From the NCBI GenBank assembly GCA_947478805.1, contig CANJXQ010000027.1, positions 1 through 34,476 on the forward strand: a stretch of 34,476 bases of DNA. Direction: 5' to 3'. Shown here piece by piece: positions 24,817 to 34,476 of this stretch (position 1 is its first letter; each line of letters begins with the position of its first letter). Position numbers and translations under genes: made by a program. The stretch comes from Betaproteobacteria bacterium. Its GTDB lineage: Bacteria > Pseudomonadota > Gammaproteobacteria > Burkholderiales > SG8-39. The notes beneath the pieces were generated by a model. That model saw nothing but the letters and a program-made list of their open reading frames with translations, was not told where the DNA came from and made no database searches.

Positions 24817-26145
24817 TTAAGCGGAAGCCTGCCCGACCAGGGCTTCGACGTCGGCCACCGATTTGGGCGTATCCCGGGTGATGACGTCGTACCCCGTCGC
24901 CGTCACGAGCACATCGTCCTCGATGCGAATGCCGATATTCCAGAACGCCTCGGGCACCTTGTCGCCGGGGCGGATGTAGCAGCCGGGCTCGACGGTGAGC
25001 ATCATTCCCGGTTCGAGTGCGCGCCATTCGCCGGCGGTCTTGTATTCGCCGGCGTCGTGCACGTCCAGGCCCAACCAGTGGCCGGTGCGGTGCATGTAGA
25101 AGCGGCGGTAGTCCTCGGTCTCGATGACCTTGTCCAGCGTCCCCTCGCACAGGCCGAAGTCGATGAAGCCCTGGGCGAGCACCCTGACCGCGGCTTCATG
25201 CGGCGCGTTCCAGTGCGCGCCGGGCTTGATGGCGGCGAAGGCGGCATCCTGCGATGCGAGCACCAGCTGATAGGCATCTTTCTGCTGCGGAGAGAAGCGG
25301 CCGTTGACCGGCCAGGTGCGCGTCACGTCGGAGGCATAGCCGTCCAGTTCGCAACCGGCGTCGATGAGCAGCAGATCGCCGTCGGCGAGCCGCTTGTCAT
25401 TGGCGCGGTAATGCAGGATGCAGGCATTGGCGCCGCCCGCGACGATGGGCCAGTAGGCCGGGAATTGCGCGCCGCGGCGGCGGAATTCGTACAGCAATTC
25501 GGCTTCGATCTCGAATTCCATGCGACCGGGCCGCGTGGCGGCCATGGCTTTCAGGTGCGCGGCGGCGGAGATGCCCGCAGCGCTGCGCATCGTCGATATT
25601 TCGGAGGCATCCTTGAACAGGCGCATTTCGTCGAGCACGGTGCGCACGTCGTGGATTTCGTTGGGCGCAGTGATGCCGGTGCGGCCCTGGGCGCGCACGC
25701 GGTTCAGCCAGCCCATGATGCGGGCATCCCAATCGGCCTCGGCACCCGGGGCGTAATAGAGCGCCGGCTGGTTGGCGAGCATCTTCGGCGCCATTTCGTC
25801 GAGGGTGCTGATGGAATAGGTCTCGTCGAAGCCGAATTCCGATTTTGCTGCCTCGGGTCCCCAGCGGAAACCCTCCCAGGTTTCGCGCTCTGCATCCTTG
25901 TCGCGGCAAAAAAGCACCGAGCGCGTTTCGCTGGTACCCGTTGCTCCCTCGCTCGCATGCAGGATGAGTACCGAGCCGGGTTCGGTGAATCCGGTGAGGT
26001 AATAGAAGTAGCTGTCGAAGCGGTACAGGTAATCGCTGTCGCGATTGCGCATGCGCTCGGGTGCAGTGGGGATCACGGCGACGCCGTGCTTCATGTGACG
26101 CGCCAGTGCGGCGCGGCGTTCGGCAAATCGGGAGGTGTCGGTCAT
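24817..26145 (-). CDS. pepP: Xaa-Pro aminopeptidase (aminopeptidase P)
   Basis: A 442-residue M24 peptidase removing N-terminal residues before proline. The N-terminal creatinase-like domain includes RDSDYLYRFDSYFYYLTGF. The five dinuclear-metal ligands are in LIDAGCELDGYASDVTRT (two Asp), HRTGHWLGLDVHD (His), TVEPGCYI (Glu) and GIRIEDDV (Glu). The length equals E. coli PepP (441). ATG at 26145 is preferred; the open frame to 26223 adds an unrelated stretch. First gene of the pepP-ubiH pair. Confidence 0.97.
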   Translation of the reverse strand: MTDTSRFAERRAALARHMKHGVAVIPTAPERMRNRDSDYLYRFDSYFYYLTGFTEPGSVLILHASEGATGTSETRSVLFCRDKDAERETWEGFRWGPEAAKSEFGFDETYSISTLDEMAPKMLANQPALYYAPGAEADWDARIMGWLNRVRAQGRTGITAPNEIHDVRTVLDEMRLFKDASEISTMRSAAGISAAAHLKAMAATRPGRMEFEIEAELLYEFRRRGAQFPAYWPIVAGGANACILHYRANDKRLADGDLLLIDAGCELDGYASDVTRTWPVNGRFSPQQKDAYQLVLASQDAAFAAIKPGAHWNAPHEAAVRVLAQGFIDFGLCEGTLDKVIETEDYRRFYMHRTGHWLGLDVHDAGEYKTAGEWRALEPGMMLTVEPGCYIRPGDKVPEAFWNIGIRIEDDVLVTATGYDVITRDTPKSVADVEALVGQASA

Positions 26146-26234
26146 GGCGTATTCCGGGAGCTGGCGAATCGAGTGCCGCAAGTATGCCTTCGATTCGATG
26201 AGGAAGGTATGGCGGCGATGCAAGTGTTGCGGCT

Positions 26235-26246
26235 GCCCCGCGGGGC
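26235..26246 (-). terminator. GC palindrome after murU, possible terminator
   Basis: GCCCCGCGGGGC is a perfect 12-bp palindrome starting 8 bp beyond the murU stop, between murU and pepP. It has no U-run; termination is uncertain. Confidence 0.25.
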
Positions 26247-26253
26247 GATCGGA

Positions 26254-27956
<1,703 letters not shown>

Positions 27957-28099
27957 CCGAGCGGAGTCGCGATCCGACGCCACCCCGGGGCGGCTATCGG
28001 TGACCGGTTGTCCGCCGCCCTTTGCACTGCTGGTACTGTTGATCTTGCCCCCGATGGCCCTGACTGTTGAATGCCGCAATTTTAGAGCTCATTTCACAA

Positions 28100-28163
28100 T
28101 TGAGGGGGCACTTCCCTCAAACTTCCCTACATCAGGGGCCATTTCGGTAATTCTGAAATGGCC
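28100..28163. promoter_or_regulatory. Two consecutive perfect hairpins in the amgK-lptD gap
   Basis: TTGAGGG-N7-CCCTCAA (28100-28120) is followed by GGCCATTTC-N9-GAAATGGCC (28137-28163), both perfect stems. They lie in the 434-bp noncoding region (27957-28390) between divergent amgK and lptD. They could be operators or a structured leader of either transcript. No ORF with similarity is seen there. Confidence 0.5.
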
Positions 28164-28229
28164 TAGTCTCAAACACCATCTTGTCCAAAGCAGGGGGGTG
28201 CGAGGGGAACCGAACAATTCGCTCTCCGG

Positions 28230-28258
28230 TTCGCCGCCACGGGTCACTCGGTTATCAT
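28230..28258 (+). promoter_or_regulatory. Possible sigma-70 promoter for lptD
   Basis: TTCGCC (28230-28235) and TATCAT (28253-28258) with a 17-bp spacer, 132 bp before the lptD start. The -35 match is weak. Confidence 0.3.
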
Positions 28259-28390
28259 AGGGGTCCCGGTTTTTCGGGTCAGCGCGAGGGATTCGGCCTT
28301 GAGGCGGAAGTGGGCGCATCAGTAACCCACGCTGCGCCGAGGCCTTGAACCGTCGCATTCATTCGTCATTCGAGCATTTCAAGAATCCCT

Positions 28391-30622
28391 TTGTCGCAGA
28401 TCGCCCCCGACCGATTGCTGGTTGCAGCCCTGGCAAGCATGCTGCTGGCGCCTGTTGCCGCGCGCGCCGCCGATGACCGGGGCGCAAAGCCGCCCGTTGA
28501 AGTGACTGCCGATCGCATCGAGGGCACCAACGACAAGGAAGTGTCCGCCAGTGGCAAGGCGGAGCTGCGCCGGGGCGATGTCAGCATCGGCGCCGATGAG
28601 CTGAAGTACACCAACGAAAACGAAGAGGTGACGGCGAAGGGCAATGTGCGCATCGAGCGCCGCGGCGACGTGATGACGGGCCCTTCGCTGCGTTACCGCA
28701 TGCCCGATGCCACCGGGTCCATCGAAAAACCCGATTACTCGCTGGCGCCCAGGCAGCGCAACAATGCCGCGCCGACCGGTGCCCGGGGCAGCGCTGCCGA
28801 GATCGAACTGCAAGGCGAGGACCGCTATCACCTCGTCGACGCGACCTTTACCACCTGCAAGCCCGGCAACAACGGCTGGTATGCCCAGGTCGGTGAACTC
28901 GACCTCGATTACACGCGCCAGGTCGGCGTGGCGAGGAACGCCACGATCCACCTGCTCGATACGCCCATCCTGTACCTGCCTTATTTGACGTTTGCCCTGA
29001 ATAACGAGCGCAAGTCCGGCGTATTGCCGCCGAGCTTCGGCAGTTCGGACAAGGGCGGCCCGGAATTCACCGTTCCCTATTATTTCAACCTGGCGCCCAA
29101 TCGCGACCTGACCATGGCGGCCCGCTACATGGAAAAGCGCGGCCTGCAGCTGAACGGGCAGTTTCGCTACCTGGAAAAGAATTTTGGCGGTGAACTGCGT
29201 TTCGAGGAGCTTCCCGACGACAAGGTGCTGCGCACCAATCGTTCTGCGATGACGCTGAACCATGCCTATGCCGACGGCAAGATGTTCGGCTCGCTGAACA
29301 TCAACAAGGTCAGCGACAACAACTATTTCCGTGACCTGACGAGCCGCATCAACCTGACCTCGCAGACCAACCTCAGTCGCGAAGGGCTGGTCGGTTATTC
29401 GGACAATTGGTGGGGAACCGGCGTGTATACCGCCACGGCACGCGTGCAGCAATTCCAGACCCTGCAGGATCCCAACGCGCCCGTCCTTCCGCCCTATGGT
29501 CGCGCGCCGCAACTGGCGCTGTCGGCGGTCCGGCAGGATGTGGGCGGCCTTGATATCAACGTCGCGGGCGAATACGTGGATTTTGCGCACCCCACGCAGA
29601 TTCTCGGGCGCCGCACCACGTTCTATCCGAGCGTGACGATGCCCTTGCTCGCGCCGGGATGGTTCGTTACTCCGAAGCTGGGGGTGCACAGCACCCGTTA
29701 TGGCCTCGAGCGCGAACCCGTCGGCACTGCACCCACGGCGTCCCGCACGCTGCCGATCTTCAGCCTTGACAGCGGGATGACGTTCGAGCGGCGGACGAGC
29801 CTGAATTCGAACGATTTCGTGCAGACATTGGAGCCGCGCGCCTACTACCTGCGCATACCCTACAAGAACCAGAACCAGATCCCGCTCTTCGATACCGCGC
29901 TCGCCGACTTCAATTACGCGCAGATCTTCTCGGAGAACAGCTTTGTCGGCGGCGACCGCATCAATGACGCCAACCAGCTGACTTTGGCGATGACCTCCCG
30001 TCTGCTGTCCGCAAGCAGCGGGCAGGAAGCCGTCAAGGCGACCATCGGGCAGCGCTACTATTTCAAGGACCAGCAGGTCACGCTCAATCCGGGGGATACG
30101 CCGCGCGTCAATCACTCTTCGAACTGGCTGGCGGCGTTGTCCGGCCCCATTGCACCCAAATGGACGGCTGAATCGGCCCTGGAGTACAACGCCCGAGACC
30201 GCAGCGCCGACCGCATGACGGTGTCGGCGCGCTACAAGCCCGAGCAGTTCAAGGTGCTCAACCTGTCGTATCGCTACCTGCGCGACCAGATCGGCCAGGT
30301 GGACCTGTCCGCGCAGTGGCCGCTGGGTGCGAAGTTCAGCGGGGTGGCGCGCTACAATTTTTCCTACCGCGACGGGCGCGCCGTGGAGGCGCTTGGCGGG
30401 CTCGAATACGACGGTGATTGCTGGGTCGGGCGCTTTGTCATCCAGCGGTTCGCGACCGCTGCGGGGCAGACTACCAATGCCGTGTTCCTGCAGGTCGAGT
30501 TGAACGGCTTTTCCCGCATCGGCACCAATCCGCTTGAGACGTTGAAGCGCAATATTCCCGGCTACTCCCGGCTCAACCAGGTCACGCCGTCGGCCAATCA
30601 AACCACTGACTTCTTTGATTAA
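28391..30622 (+). CDS. lptD: LPS-assembly protein LptD
   Basis: A 743-residue outer-membrane protein that inserts lipopolysaccharide at the cell surface with LptE. Signal peptide at residues 1-26 (LLVAALASMLLAPVAARAAD), an OstA jellyroll domain (~32-140: ADRIEGTND, KYTNENEEVTAKGNV), then a large beta-barrel ending in AVFLQVELNGF. Only two cysteines are visible (FTTCKPGN near 157 and DGDCWVG near 677), against four in E. coli, so just one interdomain disulfide can form. The start is TTG at 28391, with no in-frame ATG before the signal peptide. First gene of lptD-surA-pdxA-rsmA, as in E. coli. Confidence 0.96.
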   Translation: MSQIAPDRLLVAALASMLLAPVAARAADDRGAKPPVEVTADRIEGTNDKEVSASGKAELRRGDVSIGADELKYTNENEEVTAKGNVRIERRGDVMTGPSLRYRMPDATGSIEKPDYSLAPRQRNNAAPTGARGSAAEIELQGEDRYHLVDATFTTCKPGNNGWYAQVGELDLDYTRQVGVARNATIHLLDTPILYLPYLTFALNNERKSGVLPPSFGSSDKGGPEFTVPYYFNLAPNRDLTMAARYMEKRGLQLNGQFRYLEKNFGGELRFEELPDDKVLRTNRSAMTLNHAYADGKMFGSLNINKVSDNNYFRDLTSRINLTSQTNLSREGLVGYSDNWWGTGVYTATARVQQFQTLQDPNAPVLPPYGRAPQLALSAVRQDVGGLDINVAGEYVDFAHPTQILGRRTTFYPSVTMPLLAPGWFVTPKLGVHSTRYGLEREPVGTAPTASRTLPIFSLDSGMTFERRTSLNSNDFVQTLEPRAYYLRIPYKNQNQIPLFDTALADFNYAQIFSENSFVGGDRINDANQLTLAMTSRLLSASSGQEAVKATIGQRYYFKDQQVTLNPGDTPRVNHSSNWLAALSGPIAPKWTAESALEYNARDRSADRMTVSARYKPEQFKVLNLSYRYLRDQIGQVDLSAQWPLGAKFSGVARYNFSYRDGRAVEALGGLEYDGDCWVGRFVIQRFATAAGQTTNAVFLQVELNGFSRIGTNPLETLKRNIPGYSRLNQVTPSANQTTDFFD

Positions 30623-30650
30623 GCCCGGATACCCAACGAAACCAGGATCC

Positions 30651-31976
30651 ATGCACAGACCCATTGTCCAAATGTTGCGCGCGGCACTCGGCGTTGTGCT
30701 GGCGTCGATGGCCGCGCTCGCCATCGCCCAGTCGGCCTCTGGCCGCGCGCGCGTCCAGCTGGTCGACCGCATCATTGCCGTGGTCAATCAGGAGGTCATC
30801 TCGCAATTCGAGTTGAGTGAGCGCATGCAGCGGGTCACGCGGGAATTGCAGCAGCGCAACACGCCGCTGCCGGACCGCGAGGTGCTCGAGCGCCAAGTGG
30901 TCGAGCGCATGATTACCGAGCGGGTGCAGTTGCAGCGCGCGGCCGAACTGGGCTTGCGCATCAACGACCAGCAACTCGACCAGACTGTTGCGCGAGTTGC
31001 CGAGAACAACAAGATGTCGGTCGAGCAATTCGAGGCGGCGCTGGCGCGCGACGGAATCCCCATGCAGAAATTCCGCGAGGAACTGCGCAGCGAGATCGTC
31101 ATCTCGCGCCTGCGCGATCGCGAGGTGGACAACCGGATCACCATCACGGAAAACGAAGTCGACCTGTATATCGCCGAACAGGCGGAAAGCAAGGAAACCG
31201 CATCGGAGTACGAGCTGTCGCACATTGTCATTCGCGTTCCGGAGCAGGCGAGTCCTGAACAGACGGAGCGCCAGCGCAGTCGCGCCGAAGAGGTGGTCAA
31301 GCGCTCGCGGGCCGGGGGGGACTTCGGGCAGCTGTCGGCGGCCTATTCGGATGCGCCGGAGGCCATGACCGGGGGTGAAATGGGCTGGCGCGAACGCGAC
31401 CGCATCCCGGACCTGTACCTGGAGGCCTTGAACAAAATGCGCCCGGGTGAGGTGAGCGAGGTGTTGCGCAGCCCGGCCGGGTTTCACGTGCTCAAGCTCA
31501 CCAACCTGCGCGGCTCCGGTGCCCCGCTGTTGATCGAACAGACGCGTGCGCGCCATATCCTGATTCGCGTCGGTGAGTCGACTTCGGAGGCCGAGGCCAC
31601 GCGGAAAATGCAAAACCTGCGCGAGCGCATCGTCAATGGCGTCGATTTTGGCGAACTTGCCAAGCTCAATTCGGATGACGGGTCCGCGGGGAATGGCGGC
31701 GAGCTTGGTTGGGTGTACCCAGGGGACACGGTGCCCGAATTCGAGCGAGGGATGAACGAATTGAAAGTCGGCGAAATCAGCCAGCCGATCAAGAGCCCTT
31801 TCGGAATGCACCTCATCCAGGTGCTCGAGCGGCGGACCGCCGACATGTCCTCCGACCGCAAGCGTCTTGACGCGCGTCGCGTGCTGCGGGACAAGAAAAG
31901 CGACGAGGCGTATCAGGAGTGGTTGCGCCAGTTGCGCGATCGCGCGTATGTGGAGTTGCGGCTGGAAGACCGCTGA
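30651..31976 (+). CDS. surA: Periplasmic chaperone/peptidyl-prolyl isomerase SurA
   Basis: A 441-residue periplasmic chaperone for outer-membrane proteins, including LptD itself. Signal peptide ~1-26 (MLRAALGVVLASMAALAIAQ). The N-terminal chaperone domain begins VDRIIAVVNQEVISQFEL. Two parvulin domains follow, starting at YELSHIVIRV (~184) and RARHILIRVGE (~302), each with the GGEMGW/GGELGW turn. ATG at 30651 is the first good start; AGGA lies only 3 bp upstream, an unusually short spacing. It lies 28 bp after lptD. Confidence 0.96.
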   Translation: MHRPIVQMLRAALGVVLASMAALAIAQSASGRARVQLVDRIIAVVNQEVISQFELSERMQRVTRELQQRNTPLPDREVLERQVVERMITERVQLQRAAELGLRINDQQLDQTVARVAENNKMSVEQFEAALARDGIPMQKFREELRSEIVISRLRDREVDNRITITENEVDLYIAEQAESKETASEYELSHIVIRVPEQASPEQTERQRSRAEEVVKRSRAGGDFGQLSAAYSDAPEAMTGGEMGWRERDRIPDLYLEALNKMRPGEVSEVLRSPAGFHVLKLTNLRGSGAPLLIEQTRARHILIRVGESTSEAEATRKMQNLRERIVNGVDFGELAKLNSDDGSAGNGGELGWVYPGDTVPEFERGMNELKVGEISQPIKSPFGMHLIQVLERRTADMSSDRKRLDARRVLRDKKSDEAYQEWLRQLRDRAYVELRLEDR

Positions 31977-31987
31977 AGAGCGTGGCC

Positions 31988-33031
31988 ATGGCAGATCGGC
32001 ACGCCGCGAACTTGCAGTCATCTTCCGATGTTTCCTCCGGGCGCAATGCCTTGCCAGTGATCGCGGTGACCACCGGGGAGCCGGCCGGCATTGGTCCTGA
32101 AATCTGCATGGCGGTGGCCGCCGCGCCTGACATTCCCGCTCGCCTCGTGTTCCTCGGCGATCGCGAATTGCTCGTGTCACGCGCAGCCCTGTCGGGAGGG
32201 GCAGGCTCCGTCCGTGGCTATGATCGTCATGCCAGGCCAGTTCCGGGCGATGTCGAAGTCCTGCATTGCCCGCTCAAGCGCGACTGTCGTCCCGGCCAAC
32301 TGGATCCGGCCAATGCGCCCTACGTGCTCGACACCATTGATCGCGCCATCGCCGGTTGCGCGAGCGGCGAGTTCGCCGCGATGGTCACGGCGCCGGTGAG
32401 CAAGGCGGTGATCAACGATGCGGGCATCGGGTTTACCGGACACACCGAGTACCTCGCTGCGCAAACGCACACGGGCGCGGTGGTGATGATGCTGGTGGGC
32501 GGAGGCCTGCGCGTGGCATTGGCCACCACGCACCTGTCGCTTGCCGATGTGCCGGGCGCAATCACGCGTGAAGGACTCGACGTGACGCTGCGCATCATCT
32601 TGCGCGATCTGCGCGAGCGCTTCGGCATCGCCGCGCCACGGGTGTTGGTTGCGGGTCTCAACCCGCATGCCGGGGAGGGCGGGCATCTCGGGCGCGAGGA
32701 GATCGAGGTCATCGCCCCCGCCATCGCGCGCCTGCGTGCCGAAGGACTCGAGGTCGAAGGACCGATTCCAGCCGACACGGTATTCGTGCCGGAACGTGCG
32801 AAGTCGGCCGATTGCGTTCTCGCCATGTACCATGACCAGGGCCTGCCCGTGCTCAAGTTTGCGAGCTTCGGCGGCGGCGTCAATGTGACCCTGGGCTTGC
32901 CTTTCATCCGCACTTCCGTCGATCACGGAACGGCGCTGGACCTCGCCGGCAGCGGGCGCGCAGACCCCGGCAGCCTTGTTGCCGCTGTGAAGCTCGCATG
33001 CGAGTTGGCTGCACGCCGGAAAGCGCAGTGA
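31988..33031 (+). CDS. pdxA: 4-hydroxythreonine-4-phosphate dehydrogenase
   Basis: A 347-residue NAD-dependent enzyme of pyridoxal phosphate synthesis. The start VIAVTTGEPAGIGPEI and the metal-binding histidines in FTGHTEYLA (~149), NPHAGEGGHLG (~224) and MYHDQGLPVLK (~280) are all present, together with TSVDHGTALD near the end. ATG at 31988 lies 11 bp after the surA stop. An N-terminal ~20-residue stretch before the conserved start is variable. Fourteen enzymes of this family are 320-340 residues in my recollection, so the length is slightly high. Confidence 0.96.
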   Translation: MADRHAANLQSSSDVSSGRNALPVIAVTTGEPAGIGPEICMAVAAAPDIPARLVFLGDRELLVSRAALSGGAGSVRGYDRHARPVPGDVEVLHCPLKRDCRPGQLDPANAPYVLDTIDRAIAGCASGEFAAMVTAPVSKAVINDAGIGFTGHTEYLAAQTHTGAVVMMLVGGGLRVALATTHLSLADVPGAITREGLDVTLRIILRDLRERFGIAAPRVLVAGLNPHAGEGGHLGREEIEVIAPAIARLRAEGLEVEGPIPADTVFVPERAKSADCVLAMYHDQGLPVLKFASFGGGVNVTLGLPFIRTSVDHGTALDLAGSGRADPGSLVAAVKLACELAARRKAQ

Positions 33032-33070
33032 GTTCGTTCATGTGTCGTCGTCGGCGGAACCTGCGGACCG

Positions 33071-33868
33071 ATGGGCCATAGACCGCGCAAGCGCTTCGGG
33101 CAGAACTTTCTCGTCGACCGCGCCATTGCCCGGCGCATCGTCGATGCGGTGAACCCCCAGCCAGCAGACCGCATTGTCGAGATCGGGCCCGGGGAAGGCG
33201 CAATCACGGCGCTGTTCCTCGAGCGCATTCCGCATCTGACCGCATTGGAAATCGATCGCGACCTGGTTGCGGAACTCAGGTTGCGCTTCGACCCCGCCCA
33301 GCTCACTTTGTGCGAGGGCGACGCCCTGCAGTTCGACTTTGCCGGGCTGAGCACGCAGCTGCAGGGGCCGATCCGGGTCGTCGGCAATCTCCCTTACAAC
33401 ATCTCGACGCCGCTCCTGTTTCACCTCGCGGAATTCGCCGCCCACTGCGTGGACCTGCACTTCATGCTGCAGCAGGAAGTCGTGGCGCGCATGGTGGCCG
33501 CGCCTTCGAGCCCCGAGTATGGGCGGCTGTCGGTGATGCTGCAGGTCCGTTACGCCATGGAGCGGCTCTTTGGCGTCCCCCCTGAGTCATTTCGCCCCGT
33601 GCCCAAGGTGCAGTCCGCGGTGGTGCGCCTGCGCCCGCTGACGCTCGCCGAGCGCGCGGCGGTGGGGGCGCCTCGCGATGCGGCGGTGTTCGCTCGCGTG
33701 GTGAATGCCGCGTTTTCCATGCGTCGCAAGACGCTGCGCAATGCGCTGGCCTCGATGATCGATGCGCCGGCGATGGAGCGGCTGGGCGTCGACCCCGGGC
33801 TGCGGCCGGAGAACCTGTCGGTGAGGGATTATGCGGTGATTGCGGATGCGGTGGCGGGGTGTGGGTGA
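33071..33868 (+). CDS. rsmA: 16S rRNA (adenine1518-N6/adenine1519-N6)-dimethyltransferase
   Basis: A 265-residue methyltransferase modifying two adjacent adenines in the 3' hairpin of 16S rRNA. The start RKRFGQNFLVD, SAM-binding VEIGPGEGAIT, the acidic LEIDRDL and the catalytic NLPYN (~108), followed by MLQQEVVARM, are standard. The protein closes with LRPENLSVRDYAVIADA. ATG at 33071 is 39 bp after pdxA; last gene of the operon. Confidence 0.97.
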   Translation: MGHRPRKRFGQNFLVDRAIARRIVDAVNPQPADRIVEIGPGEGAITALFLERIPHLTALEIDRDLVAELRLRFDPAQLTLCEGDALQFDFAGLSTQLQGPIRVVGNLPYNISTPLLFHLAEFAAHCVDLHFMLQQEVVARMVAAPSSPEYGRLSVMLQVRYAMERLFGVPPESFRPVPKVQSAVVRLRPLTLAERAAVGAPRDAAVFARVVNAAFSMRRKTLRNALASMIDAPAMERLGVDPGLRPENLSVRDYAVIADAVAGCG

Positions 33869-33876
33869 GTTGTTTT

Positions 33877-33924
33877 GCCTGACGGCGAGTGACTTGGTGT
33901 TCTGAGTTTCGCCTGACGGCGAGT
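33877..33924. repeat. 34-bp-period direct repeat of GCCTGACGGCGAGT
   Basis: GCCTGACGGCGAGT occurs at 33877-33890 and again at 33911-33924, where it is part of the terminal repeat of the next feature. It begins 8 bp after the rsmA stop. Confidence 0.7.
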
Positions 33925-33954
33925 TACTTCTTTTGTCTCGCCAAAAGAAGTAAC
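33923..33954 (+). terminator. Strong hairpin after rsmA, possible operon terminator
   Basis: GTTACTTCTTTTG-TCTCGC-CAAAAGAAGTAAC is a perfect 13-bp stem with a 6-base loop, 54 bp past the rsmA stop. No long U-run follows. It may end the lptD-rsmA transcript. Confidence 0.4.
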
Positions 33955-34171
33955 CAAGAAAAGGCGACCCCGGAGGAGACGGTTTCGGCGCTCAGTTTTC
34001 AACTGATCGCCGAAACTGCCCTGCGATGCTCGTCAGCGCTGGCGGCTGCGGAACTCGGTCGCCAAAACCAAAAAACGGCTCCCTCAGACAGTCCTCGCCG
34101 AAACCCCAGCGCCGCCTGCGCTTCTCGGCGTCCCCAACGGGGCCCCACCCCGAACCCATCCTCCGTGGCTA

Positions 34172-34233
34172 AATACTGCCAATTTTATACATCAGTACAC
34201 GTCTATCGGACATAAACACATTAAAAACTGACA
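34172..34233. repeat. 62-bp paired-box element, copy C
   Basis: AATACTGCCA (34172-34181) and AAAACTGACA (34224-34233) lie 52 bp apart, as in copies A and B. ACGTC-N-ATYGGAY between the boxes aligns with copy A at the same offset. The AT-rich element sits precisely at the junction of the two inverted arms of the 33908-34476 structure. Confidence 0.65.
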
Positions 34234-34476
34234 CAGATGCTTATCCTGTGGCGGCTTTCCGGGGCCCCCTTTGCATCGCCGAGCAGCGCAGCGACGCTTG
34301 GGGTTTCGGCGAGGACTGTCTGAGCAGGCCGCTTTGCGGCCTGCGAGTTCCGCAGCCGCCCAGCGTTGCGAGCAGCACAGGGCAGTCGCCGCAGGCGACC
34401 GATGCTTCGGGGGTGTGCTTTTCTCTGGTTACTCTCTTTTGCACAAGCAAAAGAGAGTAACTCGCCGTCAGGCGAA

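Larger units (their letters stand above)
33908..34476. repeat. 569-bp inverted-repeat structure with 20-bp perfect ends
   Basis: The ends, 33908-33927 and 34457-34476, are exact inverted copies of 20 bp (TTCGCCTGACGGCGAG...). Each end is followed inward by a strong hairpin: 13-bp arms at 33923-33954 and 14-bp arms at 34428-34461. The two halves (to ~34165 and from ~34240) are diverged inverted copies: CAGACAGTCCTCGCCG and GGCGGCTGCGGAACTCG occur in both. Further hairpins lie at 33983-34015, 34324-34344 and 34385-34399. No convincing gene is present. I recall similar GACGGCGAGTTACTT-type intergenic repeats in other beta- and gammaproteobacteria. The window ends exactly at the right terminus. 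Confidence 0.85.

Noticed and set aside
28379-30787. Long antisense open frame (802 codons) opposite lptD
   Set aside because: High-GC sequence gives long opposite-strand frames; the translation shows no recognisable domain and the lptD frame is fully conserved.
34241-34476. Small open frames on both strands at the right edge as genes
   Set aside because: They lie wholly within the inverted-repeat arm and only read through its palindromes.

Overview
The window is high-GC and reads as a chromosome segment from a betaproteobacterium, most likely Burkholderiales or a close uncultured relative. Three things point there: housekeeping blocks in a typical betaproteobacterial order (lptD-surA-pdxA-rsmA, dusB-fis, purH-purD-hemF, pepP-ubiH, amgK-murU); a periplasmic binding protein of the Bug/TctC family, which is greatly expanded in Burkholderiales; and closely spaced genes with many small intergenic palindromes. 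No rRNA, tRNA, transposase, integrase or CRISPR array was seen.

Left part (1 to about 18,000) is accessory and catabolic. A leftward operon (6329 to beyond 1) encodes hydantoinase/oxoprolinase subunits B and A, an AtuA (DUF1446) protein and both halves of an adenosylcobalamin-dependent glutamate-mutase-type enzyme: a GlmS-like B12-binding subunit and a GlmE-like subunit cut by the window edge. Divergent from it are a Bug solute-binding protein and a two-domain protein whose N-terminal half resembles the UGSC family with its redox residues lost. The GlmE-like protein lacks two residues that glutamate mutase uses to recognise glutamate, so the operon is the best candidate here for an undescribed pathway. 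Next come an SMP-30/gluconolactonase, a 3-hydroxyisobutyrate-dehydrogenase-like enzyme plus amidohydrolase pair, a leftward bicupin / alpha/beta-hydrolase / TauD-like dioxygenase group, a D-2-hydroxyacid dehydrogenase and an ABC-type solute-binding protein. Together they look like uptake and breakdown of small organic acids or aromatic-derived compounds; no substrate can be read from sequence alone.

Right part (about 18,000 to 33,870) is housekeeping. Leftward genes cover haem synthesis (hemF), purine synthesis (purD, purH), a Fis regulator with the tRNA dihydrouridine synthase dusB, ubiquinone synthesis (ubiH), aminopeptidase P (pepP) and muropeptide recycling (murU, amgK). A 434-bp divergent region separates these from a rightward outer-membrane biogenesis and maintenance operon (lptD, surA, pdxA, rsmA).

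Noncoding structure is unusually rich. Three gaps carry a previously unnamed (to me) 62-bp element with two AAWACTGNCA boxes exactly 52 bp apart. There is a five-copy 19-bp tandem array in a divergent promoter region and a duplicated 42-bp hairpin between two catabolic genes. At the right edge is a 569-bp inverted-repeat structure with 20-bp perfect ends, enclosing one of the 62-bp elements.
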